Counted from the stretch's first letter, positions 11,601 through 27,000 are shown. The stretch is 64,000 nt of DNA from Pisolithus tinctorius (GCA_024663395.1 JANFAH010000004.1:1426001-1490000), one strand, 5' to 3'. Notes: generated by a model not told the origin, from the letters alone. Numbers and translations are program-made.

Positions 11601-14600
11601 TTTCGGGAAACCATCGTCAGTTTCTTGGTTCGCCTAGCGACAGCACCAGCACCGCTGGATCCACAGTCCAAGAATTCTTTGGTTTCCCGTGCACTGGCGT
11701 TGCTGCGGCAGATGGTTTCGCCTGCGGGCTGGAGCGACGTGACTGTGAAACTGAACTACTTTTCCCGTGCACTTGAACAGGTACGTTACATGTGATTTAG
11801 TGTGTCTGATTTACTTATCAGATAAATAGCTTGAATTGGACTCGGAATCACACCTCAACCAGGCTCTTAGTACGGCCAAAGTGCTGCAGGTGGTGACTAG
11901 CGACAAAGATGATGCCTGGTTTGTCGCCAATTCAACCATCCTTCAGTCTCTAGTGCGCAAAGGGTTGATGACTGACGAGCCGGATCTGCATGACACTCTG
12001 TATCCAATATTCGACCGCCTTCTACGTCTCTTTCCTTTGCCCGACAGAGACGAGAAGCAGGGCGAGATGTCGGATTTCCACAACTTCGTGTACACTGCCA
12101 TTGAAGATGGTCTTTCAAGTACTAGTGCAATACGTGGCATTCTCCTGATGTTGAATTCCGTTGTGCAGGTTGCCGCAGAACGCATCCAGCCGTTTTCGGC
12201 TTCCTTGTTGCGACTGCTCAGTAGGCTCGCCAAAGACCACGTCAACTCGGCGCCGAATGCTAACGGATTCGACAACGTTGTCCGACTCATCACGTCCATC
12301 ATTGACATTTGCAAAGCTACCATTCCACATCTAGGGGAACACCGCAAAGCGTTCCTGGGAGCGTTCACAGCTCTCACCGAAAAGTCAAAAAGCGTTTCAC
12401 TATGCCGTCACATGCTCGATGTCATGCGCGAATGGGTCCTTGGTAGAAACAACACCTATCCGACCATGAAAGACAAATTGAACATCCTTCAGAAGATGAC
12501 TGGCTTTGAATCCCGTGGAGAGCAGCTGTTCCACGATTACCTCGAGCTTGTATATGACATATACGTAGAGCCTTCACTGAGAAGGAGCGACCTTACTTCC
12601 CGTCTGGAGCAATGCTTCCTTCTCGGTTGCCGCGCAAAGGACACTTCTTTAAGGGAGCGATTCATGGATCTGTTGGACGCGAGCATCCCGCGTTCGCCAT
12701 CATCACGCCTCGCGTACATTTTAGGAGTTCAGAGCTGGGAACCACTAGCTGACCATAACTGGATCTTCCTTGCTTTGCATCTTCTTCTCGGTTCGGTCGA
12801 TGTCGAAGCCCCCCTTATTCCGGAACGCAAACTAGCATTTGACCCTCTGGCTGGCTACCTTAGTGCCCGACAGAAGGCCGCTTCGATCGTCCGCCCTATG
12901 CAGCGTCTCACTTTCCTGGATCCCCACTCCGCACACGATGTCTGGGTCTCCGTATTCTCCGTTGCGTGGAAGTCACTGTCACGGAGAGAACAAGCCGACA
13001 TGACACTCCACATGATCAATCTGCTAAGTAAGGACTACCATTTGAAACAAGCGGAGCTGCGTCCCAACGTCATACAGACGCTGCTTAGTGGTGTCCGGGC
13101 CTGTAATCCACCCATGACACTGCCCCCCCATCTGGTCAAATATCTGGCGAAAACCTATGGTGCATGGCACGTTAGTCTCGAACTTCTGGAACAATCCGTT
13201 GATTACGTGCGTGATGACGACTCGGGCGTTCGTGACGCTGTGTACGATTCTTTAGCGGAGGTCTATGCGGAGTTGGGTGAGGAAGACATGTTCTATGGAC
13301 TGTGGCGACGCCGATGTCTGCACCTTGAAACCAACGTTGGTATCGCGTTTGAACAGAATGGCATGTGGGAACAAGCCTCGCATACATATGAAATGGCACA
13401 GACAAAAGCCAAACATGGAACCATCGCGTTCTCGGAGACGGAATATTGTTTATGGGAAGATCACTGGATGCTCTCCGCGGAGAAACTACAGCAATGGGAC
13501 ACTCTTTACGAGCTGGCAAAAAGCGAGGGCAACATCGAGCTTATGCTTGAAAGCGCCTGGAGGATCAAAGACTGGACGGAACAAAGGGAGACTCTGGAAG
13601 ATCAGATCAATCAACTCCCCGACGTCGCCACTCCTCGTAGACGAGTTTTTGAGGCGTTCATCGCCCTTCTGAAGCTACCTGGCGCTCTGGACAAAAACAC
13701 GGAGTTTACAAAAATACTCGAAGACGCCATGCAATTATCGCTTCGTAAATGGGTGGGTTTACCCCCTCACCTCTCTGTGGCCCATGTCCCTTTGCTTCAG
13801 CACTTCCAGCAATTTGTCGAGCTGCAGGAAGCTGTTCAAATTTTTGGGTCGTTGTCGACAACCAACGCGCAGAATTTAGAGAAAAAGTCCTCAGACCTCA
13901 AAATGGTTCTCCAAGCCTGGAGAGAGCGACTTCCAAACCTGCAAGATGATATCAGCATTTGGAGTGACCTCGTCGCATGGCGTCAGAACGTCTTCAACGC
14001 TATCAATAAGGCCTATATTCCACTGATCTCCAACAACAATCAATCCAGTAATACATCTACCACGAACTTCAACACTGCTGGATATCGCGGCTACCACGAG
14101 ACGGCGTGGATTATTAACCGCTTTGCTCATGTCGCCAGAAAGCACGACTTGCTTGACGTCTGCTTTAGCTCCCTCAATAAGATATACACGCTTCCAAACA
14201 TCGAGATTTCGGAGGCTTTCCTTAAACTCCGAGAACAGGCTCGCTGCCACTACCAGAAGCCCAGCGATCTGGTTGCCGGCTTGGAAGTCATCAATAACAC
14301 CAACCTGATGTACTTCTCCAACCCTCAGAAGGCCGAATTCTTCACACTCAAGGGAATGTTCCACGCGAGGGGCGGACGAAATGATGACGCCAATCATGCG
14401 TTCGCCCAAGCGGTGCAGATGGACATGATGCAGGCTAAGGCCTGGGCGGAGTGGGGCCGGTACAACGATCGCATGTTCAAAGAGCACCCTACTGAGATGT
14501 CGCACGCTGCCAACGCTGTCAGCTGCTATCTCCAAGCAGCTGGGCAGTACAAGAATAGAAAAAGTCGACCGCTCCTGACACGCGTACTTTGGCTTCTTAG

Positions 14601-17250
14601 CGTCGACGACACAAATTTCACTATCTCTCGTGCCTTCGATACCTATAAGGGCGAAGCAGCCTTTTGGTACTGGATTTCGCTAATTCCCCAGCTATGTCTT
14701 TCTATCAATCAGCGGGAGGCGAAACAAGCCCGGTACATTTTGTTGAACCTTGCCAAGCTGTTTCCTCAGGTCCGTACACTCATCGATTTGCATCACCAAC
14801 TAACATTTCCACAGGCTTTGTTCTTCCCTCTCCGAACCACCAAAGAAGACATGGTCTTTGTAAAGAAACAAGCCGCGGTAGCGGCAGCGGCAGCTCGCGC
14901 GTTTAACGCCAACCACAATGCGGCGGTCAACGGTGCCAAACGTGGAGATGGAGACCAAGTTATGCAAGATGCAAATGGTGAAGTGAGCAGTGAAATTGCG
15001 AAACGAGATACTGGTGTTGCAGACGCCAGTGGGAGCCAGCAGTCTTCCCTGTCCTCTCAGGGAGACACGACTAGTGCAAACCTCCCCACTTCTCAGATGG
15101 CTTTGCATACCCCGACCGAAGGACAACCCACTTTTGCTATCCGCCACGCCTGGGAACATGTTGAAGAAGTTGTTCAAATATTGAAAACGGCATTTCCCCT
15201 TCTGATATTGACCATGGAGACCACGGTTGACCAGATACTCCAACGCTTTAAAGCTACACCTGAGGAGGAAATCTATCGCCTCATTTGCATGTTATTGCAA
15301 GATGCGATCCAGGTATGCCACCTATGAGAAGACATCTTAGTGCTTCACCTGACGCACCATAGAACTACGTAATGCGAACGAATGCCCCTGACGACGATGG
15401 GCAACTTGCGCCCCACACTATTAGCAACATAACCAAAATGGCGACCAACCTTGCTGGCCCAATGAGGGTGCGACTTCTGTTTCCGTCCGACAGTAAATGA
15501 TAGCCTCACGGATTTTTTAATACAGAAAGAGTATGAGGATGATTTCTTGAAGAGCAAGCCCACTCATTACGAGTACATTCGCCGACTGCAACGGTGGCGC
15601 GATCGACAGGAGAAGCACCTTGACTCAAGACCACGCTTCCAATCTCTGGACTTGTTGAGTCACTATTTAACGGAGTTTCAGTACAGCAAATTCGATGACA
15701 TTGAGGTTCCTGGCCAATACACGGAGGTAAGATTAGTAATGAGCCGTGGTCATCGTGATGTCTTTAACGTTCTTCCAGGACAAGGACAGCAACCAGAATT
15801 TTATTCATATTCAGAGGTTCGGTCCCAAGTTCGAGAACTGCAGATCACATGGGTACTGCTGGAAACGTTTCACTGTCCACGGCAACGATCACTCTAGGAC
15901 TTCATTCTCTGTACAACTTCCATCTGGTCGCCATTGCCGCCGCGAAGAGCGAGTCATGCAGGTGTTCCGCATGTTCAATGGGTACGTTTCATTTTCTACG
16001 AGCCCAGCACAAACCCCTAAACACTCCATACTGTGTAGAGCACTTTCCAGAAAAAAGGAAGCGCGCAAGCGGAACCTCAACTTCCACATCCCTGCTGCGG
16101 TCTCTTGCAGCCCGAGCCTTCGCTTGCTTCAAAACGATTCATCGTACGTCACTCTTGGTGACATATATGATCGGCATTGCGAGGAACATGGTATAACACG
16201 TGAAGATCCTATTCTCGTTTCCGGCGAAAAGGTGAAGCGTGTTCTTCTGGACTTCAAGCAATCAACGGGAAGAGTAGTGCGTTTCTCTTGTCGGGTCTCT
16301 TGAAAATATTCATAATATTATTCCAGCCCAACAAAACCGAGTACTTCACGTTGCGAAAAGACATCATGGATGAAGTCGTTGCCAAGCTTGTGCCGGATGA
16401 CGTTCTTACTAAGGTAGACTTGTTTGTTGGGAACCTGCTCGAGCTTCCATTTACGTTCTTTTAGTATATGACTTGTGTTATGGAAGGTCCTTCAGACCTA
16501 TGGAGAATGCGCAAGCAGTTCGCCTTGCAAGTGGCCGCCACGAGCTTCATGACCTACGTGTTCTGTCTTACAAGCAGGTCACCGTCTCGGTTCCACATAT
16601 CGCGTTCCACGGGCCTTATTGCAATGAGCGAGCTACTTCCTGGTGTGTGAGGCCACGGGTGGTGCAGAGAGATTGCTAATTTGTGCACAGGAGTGGCAAG
16701 CCAGGCACCCGTCTTCGCATCAAATGATGCAGTGCCATTCAGGTTGACTCCAAATATGCAACGATTCATTGGACCCATATTGACGGAGGGTCTTCTTACC
16801 ACAAGTATTTTGGCGATCGCACGCTGTCTAACAGAACCCGATGTCAGTCCATGACCTCGTCCCCCCGCTGTATGTAGCATTGACATATTGCTTGCAGTTT
16901 GGTTTGGACCAGCAGCTCTGTCTCTTCGCTCGAGACGAGGTTATGACTTGGCTGCACGGTAGAGGTCAGCCTTGGACGTTCGACCTCTCTTTCCGAACAA
17001 ATGTTGCTGCCAATATTGAAGGTGTCGTCAAACGTGCGGAAGTGATGGCATGTAAAGTCGAGCGGGACCACGTAAGGACTAGAATTGCATTGCTCGTCCA
17101 TGTGCTCATTCGGTTTGGTAGGCAACTACCACGAACAGCTCGAACCCCGGACCGACGCCCGTTGTGCAGACCGTCACTAACTTAATCTCCACTGCTACAA
17201 ATCCCATGCAGCTCATGAGAATGACAGAAATCTATCACCCGTGGTTTTGA
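5684..17250 (+). CDS. TRA1: TRA1/TRRAP, PIKK-family pseudokinase scaffold of SAGA and NuA4
   Basis: Tra1 is the activator-docking subunit shared by the SAGA and NuA4 histone acetyltransferases. Eighteen exons close exactly to 3565 codons: 5684-5759, 5812-6521, 6570-6698, 6746-6873, 6924-7324, 7375-8585, 8638-9725, 9776-11780, 11830-15312, 15363-15467, 15526-15726, 15779-15981, 16039-16276, 16327-16413, 16465-16642, 16691-16842, 16898-17071, 17122-17250. The N-terminus (ACELREMIDTVRDADSARVF) opens a long HEAT solenoid, then FAT repeats, a PI3K-like domain (HGNDHSRTSFSVQLPSGRHC, SRKKEARKRNL) and a FATC tail ending MRMTEIYHPWF. The PI3K-like region shows VPFRLTPNMQRFIGP where kinases have their catalytic loop, as in other Tra1 pseudokinases. 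Two introns (6522-6569, 7325-7374) appear to start with GC. The start at 5684 fits because the 52-nt first intron then joins into DLKTKHTVACEL. Confidence 0.96.
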
Positions 17251-17342
17251 TCCACTTGGCATGTATTGTAGTAATAACATCATTCAACAAGTTGTCTTAG
17301 GCATAGATGTACATGAACATAGGGAATCAAAGCATGATAAGA

Positions 17343-19192
17343 CTAGGAACGATGAGCGCTTCGAACAAACCCTTCTGTTTGACGGAAGGTATTGATATGT
17401 GCTTCGCTCTCCAACATCATCTACAAGTGGCATTAGAGTTGCAAACGTGAATTAAGGCTCGACAGACGAAAACCTACCTCTTCCGCCATCTGATAGATAT
17501 CGCTGCCAGGACGATTGTACATCATTGCATTGGCAAACATGAGATACACGTCTCTTTGAAACTCCAGCGAATTGGTGATGATGCCATCTTTAACTCTTCC
17601 CTTGATGGTCTTCAGGTCCATGGGGCGTTTGATAATTTCATGATAATCGGGAGCTTCTGAAATTTTGATGGGGTTATGGAAGATATTTCCATTGCGGTGC
17701 TGAGATATCTGGCTGTGAAGCATCCCGATGACGGTTTGGAAGCGTTTGTTGGGTAGCGTAGGTGGGACTTGCGCTTGCCCGTGTTCGCTACCTATCGTTC
17801 CTCGTCTTCGGCTGGACGAGCCCACAGCAGAGGCAGTGGCACCTGCCATGGGCTGCGTGTCCAAGCTCTGTTCCTCAAGGTCAATCGATGCTGATTCTTC
17901 ACGGGGCCTTTTCTTTTCCCTAGTATTGTCGTCTAAGTTCCCGGCATCCGAGGCCTTTCTTTTACCTTGATAACGGTCAGGTATGAATTGAGAACAGAAC
18001 AATATGCTAACGGGACTTCTGACCTTCGCGCGGGGGTTCTGAATCTGGAACAGGAAGATCCTCTGGCGATTCGAGAGTAGAAATCTCCTGTGAATCGAAA
18101 GCAGAGACCTCTTTCGTGTGTGCAGAGGAAATATCGGGACGGGCGTCAGACTGGACAAACGTTTGCGAATCGTCCTGTTCTCTTGCTTTCTCAACCTCCG
18201 TCGCGTCGGTAAGCGGAGGCTGCGATGACGAACGTTCAAGGAGTGCTTCAGCAACGATTTCATCCGATATCTGATCTGCACCCGTGGGCGAGGTACCCGG
18301 TTCATCTGCAAGTAACGATTCCTCTACCTCCACAGCAGGAAGGTTATCAGCGGATTGCACTGACGGTTCTAGGTCAACGTGTGACTCAGAAGACCGGAGC
18401 TCCTGTAAAGAATATGATGAGGGACCAGAACCTCTATGAAGGGTGACCAACTTACTTGAACGTCTTGGGCTGAGGGAGGGCTAGTTTCCTCCGGATGGGA
18501 CACCCCATCAGAAAGCTTGGTCCTGATTTTCTCATCCCAACTTCCGCTGCGTATTTCGTTGATCTCCGCTACGATACGTCTGGAGACAACAATAAGCGTG
18601 GGCCAAGGATTGGATGCATTTCCGCACCTGAACTTGGCTTCCTCTGCAATAATGAGGTCCCGTAGTTCCAACAGACGAGCAGAGTAATGGCGCTGCGCAA
18701 GCTTGAGGTGAAGGGGCGCTGCAGCCAAGTCAACGGAAGGACGCAAGGAAAACGACCATGACCTGTCTCACCGTGAGGGACGTTGTTAGCATCTGAGCTA
18801 TCATTGGGTGGCTGGATAAGCAAGGGGTCGATAGACTGACGGGGCGCATCAACCTCACCATTCGAGGGAAGCCTCGTTCATGAGGCGAGTATATATTGCT
18901 TGGCAAAACTAGATTACAGCGAGAAACACTGAGTGCTACCCATAAACGACGAGTGAACGAAGCTAACTTGTGGACTGAATAACTTGGAAGATGACTGGGT
19001 CAGACAAGGGTGTTTCGAGACGACCTGAGAGACTGTGTGCCACGCGTTGGCACCGTACTCGTAGACAGCCTGGGCGAGGACGAGCTGTTCGATATTTTGG
19101 AGGCTTGCCAGTATATCTTGATCAGTCGAGAGCTGCGACAGATTGTCGTGCACGGACGCTGCATGTCGTGTTGAACGCATGCCCGACGCCAT
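17343..19192 (-). CDS. BRD8-like bromodomain protein, probable NuA4 subunit
   Basis: BRD8 (Bdc1 in fission yeast) is a bromodomain subunit of NuA4/TIP60. Eight exons: 19192-18968, 18908-18859, 18797-18772, 18718-18628, 18579-18456, 18412-18024 with the true acceptor placing its start at 18402, 17965-17478, 17420-17343 (486 codons). The N-terminus has a SANT-like stretch (LVLAQAVYEYGANAWHTVSQ) and FCQAIYTRLMNEASLE, then a helical RHYSARLLELRDLIIAEEAK segment, an acidic/serine-rich middle and a C-terminal bromodomain (PMDLKTIKGRVKDG, MFANAMMYNRPGSDIYQMAE). The tail FRQTEGFVRSAHRS lies in a separate last exon. The start is uncertain: 19192 and 19180 are both possible. The gene converges on TRA1 with 92 bp between stops, and both proteins are expected in the same complex. 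Confidence 0.85.
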
Positions 19193-19366
19193 CGACGACG
19201 ACGACCAACTTGCAGAGGACGCGCAAGCCTCCAGAATCCGACGGGCCGACCCCAGTCCGAATATGGAATCTGGGGTCAGGATTCCTCGCTGGGTTACCAT
19301 TTAAGGCTGACCGTGGGCCATTTAACACCGGAGAGGTTGCCCAACGGCTCTTTCTCCTCGCCCACG

Positions 19367-20861
<1,495 letters not shown>

Positions 20862-21100
20862 CTTCCATGTTATAAGCGAAGTCCCTGGTCTTACACGCCT
20901 TGCTACTTTGTAATATAGTGCTGTGATATGTGTATGGCGTGGATATATAATCCTAGTTGTTGCGTGAATTTCAAGCGGAAACGGGATTCACCACTGTTGC
21001 GTCCCATGACGTTAGCCTGAAAACTTGCGTCCAAGGACCATCTCTGCTAGCGTCTACTTAACTTCATTTACAATATTGACTGGCCCAGAACAAACCGCAC

Positions 21101-23366
21101 ATGATGGATATCGACAATGGTTGTCATTCTCCATTGCGACTTGGCAATATCTCCGACGAGCTTTCATCTGAAGCTCGTGGGGGATCTTTAATATCGTCCA
21201 CCGTTCGCTTAGCTGAGGACCCCCCGTTCTCCGCAAGAACAATCAGGTGGAAGCGACACCAACTGAGCAATGTTTGGGCTCGATACTTGGACAGGGTCAA
21301 TGTGCTCGGGAACCATGATCACGGCCACACTGGGTCAGTGTTACTACTCACATTAACGCTAGCGGTCCAGTCATCTGTTAATTCAGATGTGTAAATGCCC
21401 TGAGCTGGGCACAAAGTGGGGAGCTGTTAATCAGCAGTGGGGACGATCAAGAGTATGTATCAGACGTACTGCAGTGCGAGTCCTGATGCTTCACCCAAAC
21501 CTAACTCTCCAAACCCATTTGCCAGTATACGAGTGTGGAGAATGGATCCTTCCGCAGACGCTAGCGAATATCCATTTTCTTGCCAGTCGGTAATACACAC
21601 TGGTCATACTCATAACGTATTCAACGCACAGATGCTACCTCATTCCTGCCGAATGTGAGTACCACCCGTGAGCATAACCGATCTCTCGTAAACCTTTTGC
21701 CCATTCCTTCAGAGCAACCGTCTCAGGGGACAAAGAAGTCCGGGTTTTTGACGTTGGAGGGGCTGTCGGTCATTCGCCTACAGGCAGTGAGATGACGTAT
21801 ACGACCCACGAAGCTTGCATCCGCATCCTCCGTTGTCACACTGGTCGGACGAAGCGCATCGTTACCGAAGACAGCCCTGACCTCTTCCTCACGGTTGCTG
21901 AGGTTTGCCGAGCGGGATTTCCGACCAGAGCTGTTGCTGATCTGGTTTCTATTTAGGATGGCACCGTCCGCCAACATGACCTGCGGACGTTTCATGTGTG
22001 CGGAGGCCGCGGCTGTCCTGCACCTCTTGTGAAACTCTCGCACGACCTTTCAACTATCGCCTTGTCTCCCCTAACGCCATACCAGTTTGTGGTTGGTGGT
22101 GAGTCGCCCTTCGTAAGTATCGCGTTCGGTCGGTTCGGTTGTGTCCCAGTTTCTTAACAGCAGTTAGGCACACCTATACGACCGACGCCATATTGGTCGT
22201 TACTTATACGAAGAGTGGGGAATGTCTCCTGCCGCTAACGATGCAACTACGTGCGTCAGGAAATTTTCGCGACATTCACGTGCTCCAGGAGAACCGAAAG
22301 GAGGTGAACATATCACTGGCGCAAGAATGTCGGCTTGGAATGGACACGAGGTATGCTAGCCCTGAGTGTTACATACCTATTAGCTGATAGTCGGTGTAGT
22401 TACTACTGTGTCAGTGATACGCCGATCGCCATTGACATTCCCACTTATCAACATCGCAGCTTTCAATTCTGATGCAGTGTATCTCTACTCCACTAAGGAT
22501 GAGCCAGGAAACGGTGAACGTCTCAAGAAGCCGTCTGTATTGGCTCCAAATATGAAGCTTAGGAACCGAACCGGTGTAGGTATCCCGTCGACATGAATGA
22601 TGCATTCACACGGCTCTTCCCAGGATCTTGACACAGGAAAAGGTAAATCGGAGAGATACCATGAGTTTCCTCTGATAAGGGGTGCTGACCACAAGAAGAA
22701 AGTACCACCATTGATATCGGTGATGACCACGACTCCAGCTCCGACTCCGAAGATGAGCATGAAGACTTAACTATTGATGCAGAAGAACAGGACGGTGTGC
22801 CAGCAATTTACCCTCGTGCGCGATTCGCAGGGCACTGTAATGTTAGGACCATAAAAGATGGTAGGGATGTGTATAAATTCTGTTCCGGGCCGTTGACTCC
22901 TCCCCCATTGCAGTGAACTTCTTAGGTCCGTATGACGAATATGTCACCTCAGGGTCAGATGATGGAAATTTCTTCCTCTGGGATAAATCTTCTGGTGAAC
23001 TGGTTGATATTCTTGAGGGTGACGGGTCTGTCGTCAACGTTATCGAGGGACACCCAAGTTTACCTCTCGTGGCCGTTAGTGGTATCGACACCACTGTGAA
23101 GGTGAGTTGGGTTCCGTGAATGTGGTAGGAAACACTGGTCATGACAAATATCTCAGCTATTTGCACCGTCTCGCGGTCGCGCAGAGTTCTCGAGGGTGAA
23201 GCAAGCGACAAACATTGTGAAGAACAACGCCCGCACCTCGAGAAGGGGATTACAAGCCAATGCTAGGATGCAAATTGCCCACCTTTTCCTTCATTACAGT
23301 GCACTGGCGTCGCGCAGGAGTCATGACGAAGATGGCGAGGATGCAATGCAATGCATTAACCAGTAA
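21101..23366 (+). CDS. WD40 protein of the DCAF6/DCAF8/WDTC1 type, candidate CUL4-DDB1 receptor
   Basis: Twelve exons close to 553 codons: 21101-21333, 21387-21452, 21526-21654, 21713-21902, 21957-22112, 22168-22350, 22400-22409, 22460-22575, 22624-22642, 22699-22860, 22914-23101, 23157-23366. WD40 blades are visible (HTGCVNALSWAQSGELLISS, ATVSGDKEVRVFD, GTVRQHDLRTFHVC, AHLYDRRHIGRY, NFLGPYDEYVTSGSDDGNFF, HPSLPLVAVSGIDTTVKLF). An acidic Ser/Asp/Glu insert (exon 10) precedes the last blades, as in DCAF6/8 proteins. The YDRR and HDLR elements match the WDXR-type signature of DDB1-binding WD40 proteins. Exons 7 (10 nt) and 9 (19 nt) are microexons supported by frame and by blade continuity. The exact subfamily is not certain. 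Confidence 0.8.
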
Positions 23367-24091
23367 ATACAACATTTACATATGACACCCGACTATATGT
23401 ACACGGTTCCGGTCGATGTTGAAGCAATATTGCTGACGAGAAACTTGGGTATCGTGACGAACCTGCCACCTGTTGCTACTAGCGCACGACGATTACTTTG
23501 TTTTCTGGCGAAACTGGTTATACCGGGGCGGTTCCTTGCACGATTACATTGAACTCGGCTGTCAAATGCAAGATTGTCTCGGGGCTCGCCTCTCGAGTGC
23601 ACGTCCAGGTTTGATGATAGACGTTGAGTCGAGAAGTTCGTGTGTGTTTAGAGGCGACTGGCACTTCTCGGCTTGCACCACCACAAAACCCGCCACACAC
23701 AAAACTCATTAGCACCAGGTTCGGAGCCTCACAGACTGAAACGCCCATTGTAGGGAATATGTTTGTGAATCGTTCTTGAATCCGTTGTCGTCGTTATGTA
23801 AGTTACCCTTACCCTCATTGTTTTGCTTGCTGCGTCTGCAGCCAATATCTACTCTGAAGTCTTGCTAACAACACCGCCATTCCCCTCTGCTTTCCTTAAC
23901 AGCAACTTACATTCCTCGACTGCTGTCTATCTGTGTTACTTTGAGTCTTTGTTATCCAGTCGTTGAGGTGCTTTCGCTTGACCTTCACCCGTGTTGTCTG
24001 TCTGTGCCAACACGTCAACAAGTTTTTGTTTCCAGTTCTCGTCCTTCCTTCTTGCCATTTCACAACCTCCCGCTCTACTCTCAACACAAGG
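23367..24091 (+). other. Leader and promoter of the CTK1-like gene
   Basis: No coding gene is seen in this 725-bp stretch. The last 300 bp are pyrimidine-rich, as in many fungal leaders. A plausible 5'-UTR intron runs from 23797 (GTAAGTTACC) to 23841 (TCTGCAG), 45 nt long with a polypyrimidine tract, which would put transcription start upstream of 23797. Confidence 0.45.
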
Positions 24092-27000
24092 ATGAGCACG
24101 TCAAACAACAGATCTCGACGCAAGCACCGTGGCAAGGCTCAAGGCCACGACGACGAAGGAGGTCCGGCTCCGTTGGTCTCACGGGCGGATGCCAGCCATA
24201 CTGACTTTGACTCTGGAATTTCCCCTTATTCGTACAAAAAAAAAGATACCTACATTCCATCATCTTCCAGGTCCAGCTACAGTATGAACAGGGACGGTCC
24301 TTCGTCCCATGCTGATTCACAGGACCGCTTCTATAAGCACCCATCGGAAGCCCATCATCGAAGCGGCAGAGACGGGTATGATACCGCTGATTCGAGGGAT
24401 GGTGACCATTGGGGGGCTCGGAAAGCTCTCGACACTCATCAGAAGGGCAACAGGGAACGGACGACAAGGGAACATGATCAGGGCTATTCAACCGTTCCCC
24501 GCGGTGAACTACAGAGATGGGGAAAGTCGGGATTCTATGACGACAGACCGCACCCCAACCGCGAATCACCGGATCGGAGGCGAGGGGAGCCCGATGATGA
24601 GCGGGAAAGCAACTGGGAATCTCGTGGTCGAGGAAACCGCCGATGGCAGAGCGACAATGGCTGGGATACGCGAAAACGTGACCGTCATCAGAATAGACGT
24701 CCACCAGACAATCAAGATGAAAGCACCCAAGCAACGGAGGACCGTGCATGGGAACCTGGTCCAGGATGGCAATCCCGTGGCGGTGGCCAAGGACATAGGA
24801 ACCAACGCCCTCGTAACAACTACACCCAGGGTAAGAACAAAGGGAAGAAGATGAATCAAAACCGCCAGCGACAACGGGGAGATAGGGAGCGTGATCGGGG
24901 TCGACATCTGGACCGTGAACGCCGACAACCCGAAGATACTTTAAACAAGTGAGTTCGCGTCATGCAATTGCTTGGTAGGACTAATTCGGAGTTCTGCAGC
25001 TGGCAAAGAAGAGAAATTCATCCATTACCCCCCAGACCCCGTAGCCCCCTTAAGAGGGTGCTCACTCCATCACGTTCTCGCTCCCAATCCCCAGAGTCGT
25101 TCTATTCCAGGCGGTCGTCCCGCAGTCGTTCGCGGTCGCGATCGTGCTCACCACGACCCAACACATATTATTCCAGTCCTCCGGGAGTTCGTAGTCGAAG
25201 TCCACTCGGAAAAAGGCGAGAAGAAAGCCGATCAAGATCTCCTGCATCTTCACAGCGGAGCCGTTCAAATGAAGGGCGTCTGTCTCGTCGAAGAAGCATT
25301 TCCTCGTCATCGTCGTACAGCAGAAGTCGTAGCAGGAGCTCAAGTCGCAGTCCGGATGACCGTCCAAAGGCGAAGCATCGTTTGCCGGCCGTTACTTCTA
25401 TCATGAACATATCATTGTCGATGTCTAAGGCTGCCCTTCACCAGCGCTCCGAATTTACGAACAGTCGGGGGCGTGCCTTTAACCGCAACGGTAATCTAAA
25501 TGGTAAACAAAGGGTGCGTCGCCACGTCCTTCCGTTGTTCTTCCGTGGCTATAACCTTCGCCCAGGTCCGCGGACCGTTGTCTCCAGAGACAGAGCGTCA
25601 AGCCAGCCGACAAATGCCTCCACCTGACACACCTCCGGCTACGGCCGCCCAGGTCCAGCAGGGTAGCGCTGCAGTCTCACCGACCTCAACGCTGCATGAT
25701 ATTGGTAGTCCGTCCAAGGCGCGCTTTGGCTTTACCAAGTCTGCGGGTTTTAAACCCATAGGGCAAGCAAGCTCTTCCGTAAAATTGTTCTTCCCACAAG
25801 ACAATCAAGTATCAGAGGGACCCAGATCCCCACAGCATTCCGAACATATCTCGCGAACAGAGCTCCCCATTAAGCGCTCTCGCCAAGATATCAGCTCTGA
25901 CAGAGAGGGGGATGATAGAGACTATCCCCACAGGGCCGCCTCGGTGCAGCAGGGCGAAGTATCATGGCAGTCTAAAGAGCCTGGCATGGAGCCGATGGCG
26001 CCTCCATCACCGTTGTTGCGCGACGCTACAAGGGCACCACCTTCGCCGAAACACGCACGGAGCGGTGATGTCACAATATCTCCAGGATTACATGCACGTC
26101 TTCCGGAGCCGGAGGTGGATGGCATCACACGGCCATCTTCTCCTTCAGCATCTCCCAAAGAGTTGTATACAATTGTCAGTCAAGTTGGCGAAGGAACGTT
26201 TGGAAAAGTATACAAGGCTCGCAACACCATAACCAACGTTCACGTTGCCCTGAAGCGGATCCGCATGGAGTCGGAAAAGGATGGTTTTCCTGTCACCGCT
26301 ATGCGTGAGATCAAACTCCTCCAGTCCCTTCGTCACCAGAACGTCGTTCGCCTTTTTGAAATGATGGTTTCTAACGGTATGTATTCTAGCTCGCGGCACG
26401 ACACGCATTCATGAATTTCCCAGGATCTGTCTTCATGGTATTTGAGTACATGGACCATGACCTTACTGGCGTCCTCTCCCAGACTCAGTTCGCGTTTTCG
26501 GAAGCCAACTTGAAGTCGCTATGCAGCCAGATGCTTGCCGGCCTTGCATATCTCCATCACAAGGGGGTTATTCACAGGGATATCAAAGGTTCCAATATCT
26601 TAATTAACAATAGAGGGGAGCTCAAACTTGCCGATTTTGGTCTGGCTCGATTTTATCAAAAGCGCCGGCGTAACGACTACACCAACCGTGTAATCACGCT
26701 TTGGTACCGACCTCCTGAATTGCTCTTTGGTGCTACTGTATACGGACCTGAGGTGGACATGTGGAGTGCTGGGTACGTCATTGTCGTTTACCCGGCTTAT
26801 TGGGCTCACCTTTTTGGAACTAGTTGCATCATGCTCGAGCTATTCACGAAGAAGCCAATATTCCAGGGTAACGATGAAATTCATCAGCTGGAAGTGATCT
26901 ACCGGGTTTTTGGGACGCCTACTCCGGAGCGTTGGCCAGGGATCACGGAGTTGCCGTGGTATGAGCTTGTAAAGCCAAAAGAGGTTGCCCCGGATCACTT

